Positions 13,368 to 21,114 of a stretch of 34,732 nucleotides of DNA are shown here, in pieces (the stretch's first letter is position 1; every line of letters starts with the position of its first letter). The notes below the pieces were generated by a model. That model worked only from the letters and a program-made list of their open reading frames with translations. It was not told the DNA's origin and did no database searches. The position numbers and the translations under genes were made by a program. The stretch comes from Reyranella sp. (lineage in GTDB: Bacteria > Pseudomonadota > Alphaproteobacteria > Reyranellales > Reyranellaceae), in NCBI RefSeq assembly GCF_004296935.1, contig NZ_SCVH01000139.1, forward strand, positions 1-34,732, given 5' to 3'.

Positions 13368-15128
13368 ATGGAATTCCTTCGCGTCTACGGTCGGGTGATC
13401 GGGCTGCTGCGGGCCGAGAAGGGGCTTGCCATCGTTCTGGCCATCGCCAACGTCGCTGTGGCCGGGTTGCAGTTCTACGAGCCGGTGCTGTTCGGCCAAG
13501 TCATCGACCTCCTGACCAACGCCCGCAACATGCCCGTCGAGACCCTGTGGCGGGACGCGCTGTCGATCCTTGGCTTGTGGGCGGTGGTCGGGCTGGGCGG
13601 GATTGCCGCCAACATGGTGGTCTCGCTGCAGGCCGATCGCATGGCCCATCGTCGCCGGCTGGGCGCAATGGCGACCTATTTCGAGCATCTGCTGATGCTG
13701 CCGTTCTCCTTCCACAACGCCCAGCACTCCGGCCGCCTGATCAAGATCATGCTGACCGGTGTCGACAATCTGTTCGGCATCTGGCTGTCGTTCTTCCGCG
13801 AGAATCTCGCCACCCTGGTGGCGCTGTTCATCATGCTGCCGCTCAGCCTGTTCATGAACTGGCGGCTCGGCCTCCTGTTGTTGGTGCTGATCCTGTTCTT
13901 CGCGGCTGCCAACATCTGGGTGGTGAGCCGCACCGACCAGTTGCAGAAGAAGGTCGAGGACCTTCACAGCGAGCTCGCCGGTCGCGCCGGCGATGCCTTG
14001 GGCAATATCAATCTGATCCAGAGCTTCGTGCGGCTGGCGGCCGAAACGGGCGAGATGCATCGCATCATCGCCCAGACGCTTCAGGCCCAGTTCCCCGTTC
14101 TGAACTGGTGGGCGCTGCTGTCGGTGATGACCCGCGCCGCCTCGACCATCACAGTGATCTCGATCTTCGTGCTCGGCACCTGGCTCTATACCAAGGGCGA
14201 GGCGACGGTCGGCGAGATCGTGAGCTTCATGGGGTTCGCCACCATGCTGATCGGCCGCATGGACCAGGCCTCGGGCTTCGTCAGCCGCATCTTCTTCCAG
14301 ATGCCGTCGCTCGGCGATTTCTTCCGCGTGCTCGATGCCCAATCGACGGTGCTCGACAAATCTGACGGCATCGATATCGGGCGTGCCAGGGGCGATGTCG
14401 AATTCGACGACATCAATTTCTCCTATGACGGCAAGCGGCCGGCACTGGTGCATTTTTCACTGAAGGTGCCCGCGGGCACCACGGTGGCGCTGGTCGGACC
14501 GACCGGCGCCGGCAAGAGCACGACGCTGTCGCTGCTTCATCGCATGTGGGACGCACAGTCGGGCGTGATCCGCATCGACGGGGTCGACCACCGTGATATC
14601 AAGCTGGAGTCGCTTCGCCGCAACATCGGCGTGGTATTCCAGGACTCGACGATGTTCTACCGGTCGATCGCCGACAATCTGCGCATCGGCAAGCCAGACG
14701 CCACCCAGGCCGAGCTCGAGCAGGCGGCCAGACTCGCCGAGGCGCACGATTTCATCATGCGCCAGCCGCAGGGCTACGACACGCTTGTGGGCGAGCGCGG
14801 GACCACCCTGTCGGGCGGCGAACGCCAGCGCCTCGCCATCGCCCGCGCGCTCCTGAAGGATCCGCCCATCCTGATCCTGGACGAGGCGACCAGTGCGCTG
14901 GATTCGCTCACCGAGGCCCGCATCCAGAAGGCGCTCAAGACCCTGATGCAGGGCCGCACCACCTTCGTGATCGCCCATCGGCTCTCGACCATCCGCGAGG
15001 CCGACCAGGTCGTGGTGTTCGAGCACGGCCGGGTCGTCGAGCAGGGCGGCTACCAGGAGCTGTCCGACCGTGGCGGCGCTTTCACCCAGCTCGTCTCCAC
15101 GCAGCGGGCTGGCATAGAATCTGCCTGA
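13368..15128 (+). CDS. ndvA: ABC exporter, cyclic beta-1,2-glucan (NdvA/ChvA) type, fused permease-ATPase
   Basis: A 586-residue half-transporter, the length of NdvA/ChvA. A six-helix membrane domain covers about residues 20-310, and the family-specific stretches EPVLFGQVIDLLT, GIWLSFFRENLATLVAL, AQFPVLNWWALLSVMTRAAST and FMGFATMLIGRMDQ recall the cyclic-glucan exporters of rhizobia and Agrobacterium. The nucleotide-binding domain carries Walker A GPTGAGKST (377-385), signature LSGGERQ (481-487), Walker B ILILDE (501-506) and the switch His H537. It should act as a homodimer that moves glycan or lipid-like substrates to the periplasm. No NdvB-type glucan synthase is in the window, so the substrate is inferred from similarity only. 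The ribosome site GAGGTG lies in the upstream repeat. Confidence 0.85.
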   Translation: MEFLRVYGRVIGLLRAEKGLAIVLAIANVAVAGLQFYEPVLFGQVIDLLTNARNMPVETLWRDALSILGLWAVVGLGGIAANMVVSLQADRMAHRRRLGAMATYFEHLLMLPFSFHNAQHSGRLIKIMLTGVDNLFGIWLSFFRENLATLVALFIMLPLSLFMNWRLGLLLLVLILFFAAANIWVVSRTDQLQKKVEDLHSELAGRAGDALGNINLIQSFVRLAAETGEMHRIIAQTLQAQFPVLNWWALLSVMTRAASTITVISIFVLGTWLYTKGEATVGEIVSFMGFATMLIGRMDQASGFVSRIFFQMPSLGDFFRVLDAQSTVLDKSDGIDIGRARGDVEFDDINFSYDGKRPALVHFSLKVPAGTTVALVGPTGAGKSTTLSLLHRMWDAQSGVIRIDGVDHRDIKLESLRRNIGVVFQDSTMFYRSIADNLRIGKPDATQAELEQAARLAEAHDFIMRQPQGYDTLVGERGTTLSGGERQRLAIARALLKDPPILILDEATSALDSLTEARIQKALKTLMQGRTTFVIAHRLSTIREADQVVVFEHGRVVEQGGYQELSDRGGAFTQLVSTQRAGIESA

Positions 15129-15198
15129 TATCCCCTTGGCGGGCGTGGGTTGTCCGCCTAAGAGTCGCCGGACGGGGAACCTCACGAGGGAACAGGAC

Positions 15199-16212
15199 AT
15201 GAGCAAATTCGCCAAGTGGCTGGGCGGCGCTGCCGCCGCGGCCGTAGTGCTGGCCGGCCTTTCGGCACAGGCCCAGACACCGATCAAATTCACGCTGGAC
15301 TGGGTCTTCCAGGGCCCGACCTCGCCGTTCCTCGTGGCGCTGGAGAAGGGCTATTACAAGGCCGAGGGGCTCGACGTCACCATGGATCCCGGCCAGGGCT
15401 CGGCCGGCGCGGTCCAGCGCGTCGCCACCGGCGCCTACCAGATCGGCTTCGCCGATGTGAACACGCTGATCGAGTACAACGCCAAGAACCCGGGCAAGGA
15501 GATCCTCTGCGTCTTCATGGCCTACGATTTCCCGCCGTTCGGCGTCTATGCGCTGAAGAAGAGCGGCATCAAGGTGCCCAAGGACCTCGAGGGCAAGAAG
15601 CTCGGCGCCCCGGTGTTCGATGCCTCGTTCCGTCTGTTTCCGGCCTTCGCCAAGAAGAACGGCATCACCAAGTGGGAACACGTCAACCTGACGCCGCAGC
15701 TGCGCGAGCAGAGCCTGGTGCAGGGCACGGTCGACTTCATCTCGGGCCACTATTTCTCGTCGATGCTCGACCTCAAGGCCCGCGGCGTGAAGTTCGATGA
15801 CATCGTGGCCTTCCGCTACAGCGACTACGGCATGGACGTCTACGGCAACGGCATCATCATCTCGCCGGAGCTGGCCAAGAACGAGAAGGCGGTGAAGGGC
15901 TTCATCGCCGCCACGGTCAAGGGCTGGAAGGACGTCATCGCCGACAACAAGCTGGGCATCGCTGCCGCCAAGAAGCGCGATCCGCTGATCGACGATGCGC
16001 TGGAGACCGAGCGCCTGCAGCTCTCGCTGCAGACCAACATCCTCACGCCCTGGGTCAAGGCCAACGGCATGGGCGACGTCGACCCGGCGCGCTTCGCCCG
16101 CTCGGTCAAGGAAGTCTCCGACGCCTTCAACCTGCCGGCGGCACCTGCGCCGGACAAGGTGTTCACCAACCAGTTCCTGCCGCCCAAGGCCGATCGCATG
16201 GTCGCCAAGTAG
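15199..16212 (+). CDS. NMT1/THI5-like ABC transporter periplasmic binding protein
   Basis: A 337-residue binding protein with a signal peptide (MSKFAKWLGG, hydrophobic core, cleavage near AQA-Q). The mature part starts TPIKFTLDWVFQGPTSPFLVALEKGYYKAEGLDV, the hallmark NMT1/SsuA opening in which an aromatic-containing loop contacts the ligand. VATGAYQIGFADVNTLIEY and the PAFAKKNGI hinge follow. Known relatives bind pyrimidine (thiamine) precursors, riboflavin-type compounds, sulfonates or nitriles. The ligand cannot be told from sequence alone. The ATG at 15199 follows GAGGGAACAGGAC. It is the first gene of a three-gene importer operon, with the ATPase 2 bp downstream and the permease overlapping that. 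The 70-bp gap to the exporter gene upstream shows no clear promoter. Confidence 0.92.
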   Translation: MSKFAKWLGGAAAAAVVLAGLSAQAQTPIKFTLDWVFQGPTSPFLVALEKGYYKAEGLDVTMDPGQGSAGAVQRVATGAYQIGFADVNTLIEYNAKNPGKEILCVFMAYDFPPFGVYALKKSGIKVPKDLEGKKLGAPVFDASFRLFPAFAKKNGITKWEHVNLTPQLREQSLVQGTVDFISGHYFSSMLDLKARGVKFDDIVAFRYSDYGMDVYGNGIIISPELAKNEKAVKGFIAATVKGWKDVIADNKLGIAAAKKRDPLIDDALETERLQLSLQTNILTPWVKANGMGDVDPARFARSVKEVSDAFNLPAAPAPDKVFTNQFLPPKADRMVAK

Positions 16213-16214
16213 GG

Positions 16215-16997
16215 ATGGCTTTCGTCGACCTCAACGCCGTCAGCCTCACCTACCGCCTCGGCAAGGAAACGACCCTCGCCCTGGCCGATGCCACGTTCGG
16301 CATCGACAAGGGCGAGTTCATTGCCGTCGTCGGCCCCTCGGGCTGCGGCAAGTCGACGATCATGAAGCTGGTCACCGGCCTGCTGCCCGCCACGGGCGGC
16401 GAGGTCCGGGTGGCCGGCCAGAAGGTGACCGGGCCGATCAAGGGCGTCGGCATGGCGTTCCAGAACCCGACCCTGATGCCGTGGCGCACCACCATGGACA
16501 ACATCCTGCTGCCCATGGAGGTGGTCGAGCCGCACAAGCGCCGCTTTCGCTCGAACCGCGCCGACTACGAGGCGCGGGCGATGAAGCTTCTGCAGACGGT
16601 CGGCCTCGCCGACTTCGCGGACAAGTTCCCCTGGCAGCTCTCGGGCGGCATGCAGCAGCGTTCCAACCTCTGCCGCGCCCTCATCCACGAGCCCGAACTG
16701 CTGATGCTCGACGAGCCGTTCGGCGCGCTCGATGCCTTCACCCGCGAGGAATTGTGGGGCGTCATGCAGGCCCTGTGGCTGGAGAAGCGCTTTACCGGCG
16801 TGCTGGTGACGCACGACCTGCGCGAAGCGGTCTTTCTCGCCGACACCGTCTATGTCATGAGCCGCCGGCCCGGCCGCATCGTGATGGCCAGGAAGATCGA
16901 CATTCCGCGCCCGCGGACACTCGCCACCACCTTCGAGCCGCATTTCGTGGAGGTCGTGCACGAGCTGCGCGACCGGATCAGCCAGGAACACGCATGA
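16215..16997 (+). CDS. NitT/TauT-type ABC transporter ATPase
   Basis: A 260-residue ATP-binding subunit. Walker A GPSGCGKST (40-48), Q-loop Q83, signature LSGGMQQ (142-148), Walker B LLMLDE (162-167) and switch H200 are all intact. The FQNPTLMPWRTTMDNILLP segment after the Q-loop is characteristic of the nitrate/sulfonate/bicarbonate (NitT/TauT) subfamily, which pairs with NMT1-like binding proteins. It should drive the permease encoded next, with which it overlaps by 4 bp (ATGA). Its start follows the binding-protein stop by 2 bp, with the ribosome site partly inside that stop region. Confidence 0.95.
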   Translation: MAFVDLNAVSLTYRLGKETTLALADATFGIDKGEFIAVVGPSGCGKSTIMKLVTGLLPATGGEVRVAGQKVTGPIKGVGMAFQNPTLMPWRTTMDNILLPMEVVEPHKRRFRSNRADYEARAMKLLQTVGLADFADKFPWQLSGGMQQRSNLCRALIHEPELLMLDEPFGALDAFTREELWGVMQALWLEKRFTGVLVTHDLREAVFLADTVYVMSRRPGRIVMARKIDIPRPRTLATTFEPHFVEVVHELRDRISQEHA

Positions 16998-17770
16998 CCG
17001 AGCTTCAGCGCGAAGCCTTGAAGCATGCCATGCCGTGGCTGGTGATGGCGGTCCTGCTGATCGTCTGGGAGATCGCCTGCATCGTCTTCGATGTGCCGGA
17101 AATCATCCTGCCCCGGCCGAGCAAGATCTTCGTCGTCTTCGTCCAGCGCTTCGACATTCTGATGGCCTACTGCTGGGACACGTTGTGGACGACCACGATC
17201 GGCTTCCTGCTGGCGATTGCCGGCGGACTGCTGCTTGGCCTCGCGATCGGTGCCTCGCCCTTCGTCTACTCCGGCCTCTATCCGCTGCTGATCGCCTTCA
17301 ACGCGATCCCGAAGGTGGCGATCGTGCCGATCCTGATGATCTGGGTCGGCGTCGGTTCGCTGCCGGCCGTCATCACCGCCTTCGTCATCAGTTTTTTCCC
17401 CATCGTGGTCAATGTGGCGACCGGCCTCGCCACCATCGAGCCGGAGATGCGCGACGTGCTGCGCAGCCTCGGCGCCACGCGCTTCGAGATCCTGACCAAG
17501 GTCGGCATCCCGCGCGCCATGCCCTATCTCTTCGCCAGCCTCAAGGTCGCCATCACCCTGGCCTTCATCGGCTCGGTGATCTCCGAGACGGTGGGCGGCA
17601 ACAACGGCATCGGCTTCCTGATGCTGTCGGCCAGCGCGCGCAACGACGCCCCCACGACCTTCGCCGGCCTGTTCGCCATCGCCATCATGGGCGTGGCGAT
17701 GTACGCGGTCTGCGCCATGGTCGAGAAGCGTATGACCCGCTGGGCCTTCCGCGGCGAAATCGTCGGCTGA
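16994..17770 (+). CDS. NitT/TauT-type ABC transporter permease
   Basis: A 258-residue inner-membrane protein with about six helices: MPWLVMAVLLIVWEIACIV, LWTTTIGFLLAIAGGLLLGLAIG, a helix around FNAIPKVAIVPILMIWVGVG, VITAFVISFFPIVVNVATGL, and two more toward the end. The coupling-helix (EAA) motif is visible as EMRDVLRSLGATRFEILTKVGIPRAMP. It pairs with the ATPase through that loop. The start overlaps the ATPase stop as ATGA, so translation is coupled. It is the last gene of the operon; a promoter-like sequence and a terminator-like hairpin follow within 90 bp. Confidence 0.95.
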   Translation: MTELQREALKHAMPWLVMAVLLIVWEIACIVFDVPEIILPRPSKIFVVFVQRFDILMAYCWDTLWTTTIGFLLAIAGGLLLGLAIGASPFVYSGLYPLLIAFNAIPKVAIVPILMIWVGVGSLPAVITAFVISFFPIVVNVATGLATIEPEMRDVLRSLGATRFEILTKVGIPRAMPYLFASLKVAITLAFIGSVISETVGGNNGIGFLMLSASARNDAPTTFAGLFAIAIMGVAMYAVCAMVEKRMTRWAFRGEIVG

Positions 17771-17783
17771 GCCGAAGTTAAAG

Positions 17784-17813
17784 TTGACATTTCAGCAGGT
17801 TTTAGGCTAAATT
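17784..17813 (+). promoter_or_regulatory. Sigma-70-like promoter sequence
   Basis: A perfect -35 hexamer TTGACA (17784-17789) and a TAAATT -10 (17808-17813, four of six matches) are separated by 18 bp. They lie in an unusually AT-rich stretch 14 bp after the permease stop. Transcription would start near 17820, right at the left arm of the next hairpin. No coding sequence follows on this strand. Confidence 0.45.
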
Positions 17814-17820
17814 CTTGATA

Positions 17821-17859
17821 GGTTGGCGCTTCTTTTGAGTTTGGGGCGCCGGCCTTTTT
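17821..17859 (+). terminator. Rho-independent terminator-like hairpin
   Basis: GGTTGGCGCT (17821-17830) pairs with GGCGCCGGCC (17845-17854) over 10 bp, including three G-U pairs, around a 14-base loop, and is followed directly by TTTTT (17855-17859). It may end the importer operon that stops at 17770. It could also end a very short transcript from the promoter-like sequence just upstream. Confidence 0.6.
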
Positions 17860-17953
17860 CATTCCGGCAAGACCTGCCCGTGGCCGTCCACGGGTTGCGC
17901 TGAGCGCGTGGTGCAGCCGCCGCGAGTCCTGACTCGTGGACCCATCAACCTCT

Positions 17954-18069
17954 GACCCCCTCCGTCCCCTTCGGGGACACCTCCCCCGCAGACGGGGGAG
18001 GAGTTTGTGTCACCCCTTCTTCTCCTCCCCTGTCTGCGGGGGAGGTGGCCCGTAGGGCCGGAGGGGGTC
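17954..18069. repeat. Composite inverted hairpin repeat, second copy
   Basis: Outer arms GACCCCCTCCG (17954-17964) and CGGAGGGGGTC (18059-18069) enclose GTCCCC-TTC-GGGGAC (17964-17978), CCTCCCCC/GGGGGAGG (17980-17987/17994-18001), an opposed CCTCCCCT/GGGGGAGG (18024-18031/18038-18045) and GGCCC/GGGCC (18047-18051/18055-18059). The layout matches 5058-5162. Here it lies between convergent genes and does not serve as a ribosome site. Confidence 0.8.
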
Positions 18070-18188
18070 GGACTCCGGGCACAACTTCGGGCCCAACACT
18101 CCCGCGTTTCAGGTGGGCCCGCTCAGCCGGGGAAAATCCCGGATCCATTGGCTTTCCGGCGCGCGGAGGGCCGATATTCTGTCGGTCG

Positions 18189-18218
18189 AGTTGGGCCAAA
18201 ATCGCAAAGTTGGGCCAA
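18189..18218. repeat. 11-bp direct repeat AGTTGGGCCAA, two copies
   Basis: Identical 11-mers lie at 18189-18199 and 18208-18218, 19 bp apart start to start, each with a TTGG-G-CCAA dyad. They sit just after the 3' end of the amidohydrolase gene, where no start codon needs an operator. Their role is unknown. Confidence 0.5.
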
Positions 18219-18233
18219 CAGTGGCAGAAGCGT

Positions 18234-19418
18234 CTAGACGGTCAGGACGCCGTCCTTGGCCACGACTTTGCCGGCCCTGATCACCAGCTTGCGGCGCGGG
18301 CGGGCGACGACGGCTTCGGCCACGGAGCCCGCTTCGACGGCCACGAAGTCGGCGGCGGCGCCGACGGCAATGCCATAGGCTTCGAGGCCGAGCACGCAGG
18401 CGGCCGCGTCGGTCACCATCTCGAAGGCGAATTTCAGCTCGTGATCGTGCCGGAAGTTGGCGCGGTAGCCGATCATCATGGCGCGTTCGAGCATGTCGCC
18501 GTTGCCGAAGGGCGACCAGGCATCGCGGATGTTGTCCGATCCGCCGAACACTTTTACGCCGTGCTGGCGCAGGAGCGCGAGCGGCGGGATGGGAGCGCCG
18601 CCCGGTCCGTGGCTCATGATCGCCACGCCGGCCCTGGCCAGCACATCGGCCGTGCGCGCGGCGACGTCGGTGGGGACCGAGCCCAGCGCGAAGGCATGGC
18701 TGACGGCCGCTTTGCCCTGCAGGCCTGAAGCGGTCGTGCGCTCGGCGATGGCGATCAACTGGGCGATTCCGCTCTCGCCGCCGTCGTGCAGATGGATGTC
18801 GACTCCCACGCCGCGCCGTTCGGCGATGGCGAAGATCGCGTCGAGATGGCCGTCGAGATCGCCGTCGATGCCGACGGGGTCGAGGCCGCCCACCAGGTCG
18901 GCGCCCTCGGCGATGGCGGCGTCCAGGAGATCGGCAGTGCCGGGCGAGCGCACGATGCCGCTTTGCGGGAAGGCCACGATCTGGAGGGTGACGAGGTCCC
19001 GGAAGCGCTCGCGTATCTTCAGGACCTCATGCAGGTTCCTGAGGCCGAGCTGGTTGTCGATGTCGACGTGGCTCCGCATGTGCAGCGTGCCGCTCGCCAC
19101 CACCTGGCGCACCAGGTTCGAGCCGGTCTCGGCCTCCGGCACCGTGCGTGCCGAACGCACCTTGCGTTCGGCCTCGATGCGGTCCGAGACCTTGTTGCCG
19201 GCAGCCTGGTTGGGCACCCAGGGCAGGCCGAGCAGAGTCTTGTCGAGATGGATGTGGCCGTCGACCAGCGGCGGCAGCAGCAGGGCGCCCGCCACGTCGA
19301 GCACGTCTGCGTGCGCCGGCACGCCGGGCGCGGCAGGGAGGAGGGCGGCGATCCGCCCTCCCTCGATGTCGATATGATGCCTGGTGCCGTCGGCCAGGAC
19401 GGCGTTGGCGATCAGCAT
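18234..19418 (-). CDS. CodA-like metal-dependent amidohydrolase/deaminase
   Basis: A 394-residue amidohydrolase-superfamily TIM barrel with the small beta-sandwich split between the two ends (LIANAVLADGTRHHIDIEGGRI and the final LVIRAGKVVAKDG). Metal-site landmarks follow E. coli cytosine deaminase: H55-x-H57 in HIHLDK, LQIVAFPQSGI at 145-155, H209 in DIHLHDGG, H241 in SHAFALG, and D295 in GSDNIRDAWSPFGNGDML. The residue matching CodA's general base Glu217 appears to be Asp212, so the substrate is probably not cytosine; other cyclic amidines, N-substituted triazines or lactams are possible. It starts 4 bp after the HpaI-type aldolase stop and is clearly its operon partner, which points to breakdown of a ring or imidic compound to a keto acid that the aldolase may process (inference). 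Confidence 0.85.
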   Translation of the reverse strand: MLIANAVLADGTRHHIDIEGGRIAALLPAAPGVPAHADVLDVAGALLLPPLVDGHIHLDKTLLGLPWVPNQAAGNKVSDRIEAERKVRSARTVPEAETGSNLVRQVVASGTLHMRSHVDIDNQLGLRNLHEVLKIRERFRDLVTLQIVAFPQSGIVRSPGTADLLDAAIAEGADLVGGLDPVGIDGDLDGHLDAIFAIAERRGVGVDIHLHDGGESGIAQLIAIAERTTASGLQGKAAVSHAFALGSVPTDVAARTADVLARAGVAIMSHGPGGAPIPPLALLRQHGVKVFGGSDNIRDAWSPFGNGDMLERAMMIGYRANFRHDHELKFAFEMVTDAAACVLGLEAYGIAVGAAADFVAVEAGSVAEAVVARPRRKLVIRAGKVVAKDGVLTV

Positions 19419-19422
19419 CGTA

Positions 19423-20208
19423 TTACTTGTCGGCGACCGCGCCGGCTTCCTTGCGGAAGCCGTTCACCGCGGCCCTGGCGGCCATCGCCATCAGGCCCGA
19501 ATCGTTGGCGATGGTGTTGAACTGGAAGCCCATGCCGACCGCCTTGGCGGCGTAGCTTGCCGTACCGTTGTGGATGCCCGCGAACAGGCCGCGCTTCTTG
19601 CAGGCCGTCGTGAGCTTCTCGTAGATCTTCAGGACCTGCGGCTCGTCGCGGTCGAGCTTCGGTACCAGGCCCAGCGACAGGCCGAGGTCGGACGGGCCGA
19701 CGTAGATACCGCTGATGCCCGGCACGTCGAGGATGGCGTCGATATTGTCGATCGCTTCCTGGGTCTCGATCATCGGGATGATCAGCACCTCGTCGTTGGC
19801 CGTCGCCTGGTAGGGCGTGGCGTCGCCATAGGCGCCGGCGCGGATCGGGCCGTTGCTGCGCTTGCCCCTGGGCGGATAGAGCGCATAGGAGACCAGCGCC
19901 TTGGCCTCAGTGGCGTTGTTCACCATCGGGCAGATCACGCCCCACGCGCCGCCATCGAGCACCTTGCCGACGATGCCCGGCTCGTTCCAGGGCACGCGCA
20001 CCAGCGGCGTGATCGGATGCTTGTCCATCGCCTGGAAACAGGCGACCATCGACTGATAGTCCTGAACGCCATGCTGTATGTCGACGGTGACGCTGTCCCA
20101 GCCGCACTGCGCCATGACCTCGGCGGAGAAGCCGCTGGGGATCGCGAGCCAGGCGTTGACGCAGGCCTTGCCCGCCTGCAGCCGCTTCTTCAGCATATTC
20201 GTCGACAT
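19423..20208 (-). CDS. HpcH/HpaI-family class II aldolase
   Basis: A 261-residue metal-dependent pyruvate- or glyoxylate-type aldolase of the HpaI/GarL/RhmA group. Key residues: H46 in VDIQHG (general base), R71 in PLVRVPWNEP, E148 in IPMIET and D174 in VGPSDLGLSLG (metal ligands). The family cleaves 4-hydroxy-2-keto acids to pyruvate and an aldehyde. The sequence VDIQHG replaces the more common DGEH or DMEH, so the exact substrate is open. A GAGGAAG ribosome site precedes the ATG. It is the first gene of a two-gene unit with the CodA-like enzyme, and divergent from the aldose epimerase gene across a 57-bp gap that contains an inverted repeat. Confidence 0.92.
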   Translation of the reverse strand: MSTNMLKKRLQAGKACVNAWLAIPSGFSAEVMAQCGWDSVTVDIQHGVQDYQSMVACFQAMDKHPITPLVRVPWNEPGIVGKVLDGGAWGVICPMVNNATEAKALVSYALYPPRGKRSNGPIRAGAYGDATPYQATANDEVLIIPMIETQEAIDNIDAILDVPGISGIYVGPSDLGLSLGLVPKLDRDEPQVLKIYEKLTTACKKRGLFAGIHNGTASYAAKAVGMGFQFNTIANDSGLMAMAARAAVNGFRKEAGAVADK

Positions 20209-20241
20209 TTCGCCGCTTCCTCAGTTTGTTGGGACGGCGAA
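20209..20241. promoter_or_regulatory. Inverted repeat between divergent aldolase and epimerase genes (candidate operator)
   Basis: TTCGCCG (20209-20215) and CGGCGAA (20235-20241) are perfect 7-bp arms separated by 19 bp, immediately next to the aldolase start. They are centred in the short gap before the GTG at 20266. The wide spacing fits a dimeric regulator bound across two to three helical turns. GC-rich arms of this length can arise by chance. Confidence 0.3.
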
Positions 20242-20265
20242 GTCTACACAGGGACGGGTAATTCG

Positions 20266-21108
20266 GTGACGATTTTGTCGTTGCGGGCCGGACGGCTCGC
20301 GGTCGATCTCGCGCCCGCCGCCGGCGGATCGATCGCCCGCTTTGCCATCGAGACTGCGGACGGCGCGTTCGACCTGCTGCGGCCGGCCGATGGTGCCGCG
20401 ATGGCCTGCTATCCGCTGGTGCCTTATTCCAATCGCATCGCGAACGGCCGTCTCGTTGTCGGCGGCGAGGAAATCATCCTGAAGGCCAACTGGCCGGGCC
20501 AGCGCCATCCGATGCATGGCGATGGCTGGGCCAGGCCCTGGCAAGTCGCGCGTCAGGGTCCGGGCTCCGCCGAGCTGGTCTACGAGCATGACGGCCAGGA
20601 CGGATGGCCGTTCCGCTACCGTGCTGGGCAGGTGTTCCGCCTCGACGAGGATAGGTTGGCCGTCGCCATGACGATCGAGAATCTCGAGAGCCGGCCAGTG
20701 CCGGCGGGTCTCGGCCTGCATCCCTTCTTCTCGCGCGATGCCGACACGGAACTCGCGTGCCGGGTTGAGGGCGTGTGGCGGGCCGATGCCGACGTCCTGC
20801 CGATCGACCGCGTTACCGTGCCGCCGGAGTGGAGCTTTGCCCACTCCCGCCCGGTCGACGATGTCATCCTCGACAACTGTTTCGATGGCTGGGACGGCCG
20901 GGCCACGATCCGCTGGCCCCGGCGCGGCCTCGGCCTCACCCTCGAGGCAACGGAGCCGTTTCGCCATCTCGTGATCTATGTTCCAAAGGGCCGGCCGCAT
21001 TTCTGCGTCGAGCCGGTGAGCCATGCCAACGGTGCCGTCGCCCGAGCGCTGTTGCCCGCGGGCGCCGCCCTCGCAGGCGAGATCGCGTTTCGTCCGTTCA
21101 TGTTGTGA
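20266..21108 (+). CDS. Aldose 1-epimerase-family protein (mutarotase)
   Basis: A 280-residue galactose-mutarotase-fold protein that interconverts sugar anomers. Active-site residues are visible: H84 in MHGDGWARPW, H152 in LGLHPFF (general acid) and E249 in CVEPVSHANGA (general base). YSNRIANGR at 54-62 is the typical substrate loop. The start is taken as GTG at 20266, with a GGGACGGG site upstream; TTG codons at 20275 and 20281 are alternatives, and no ATG exists in the right region. It is 6 bp ahead of an SDR dehydrogenase gene, which fits sugar oxidation: mutarotase supplies the beta anomer and the dehydrogenase makes the lactone. The sugar is not known. Confidence 0.88.
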   Translation: MTILSLRAGRLAVDLAPAAGGSIARFAIETADGAFDLLRPADGAAMACYPLVPYSNRIANGRLVVGGEEIILKANWPGQRHPMHGDGWARPWQVARQGPGSAELVYEHDGQDGWPFRYRAGQVFRLDEDRLAVAMTIENLESRPVPAGLGLHPFFSRDADTELACRVEGVWRADADVLPIDRVTVPPEWSFAHSRPVDDVILDNCFDGWDGRATIRWPRRGLGLTLEATEPFRHLVIYVPKGRPHFCVEPVSHANGAVARALLPAGAALAGEIAFRPFML

Positions 21109-21114
21109 GGATCC

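Larger units (their letters stand above)
17771..18233. other. 463-bp gene-free stretch
   Basis: No credible coding sequence. From left to right it holds a promoter-like sequence (17784-17813), a terminator-like hairpin with a T-run (17821-17859), a perfect 7-bp hairpin CCCGTGG/CCACGGG (17877-17894), a CGAGTC/GACTCG dyad (17923-17936), a composite C-rich repeat (17954-18069), and an 11-bp direct repeat (18189-18218). It separates the convergent permease and amidohydrolase genes. A small RNA is possible in the first 110 bp. Confidence 0.6.

Noticed and set aside
15137-15160. Possible terminator TGGCGG/CCGCC after the exporter gene
   Set aside because: Only 5 bp pair and no T-run follows.
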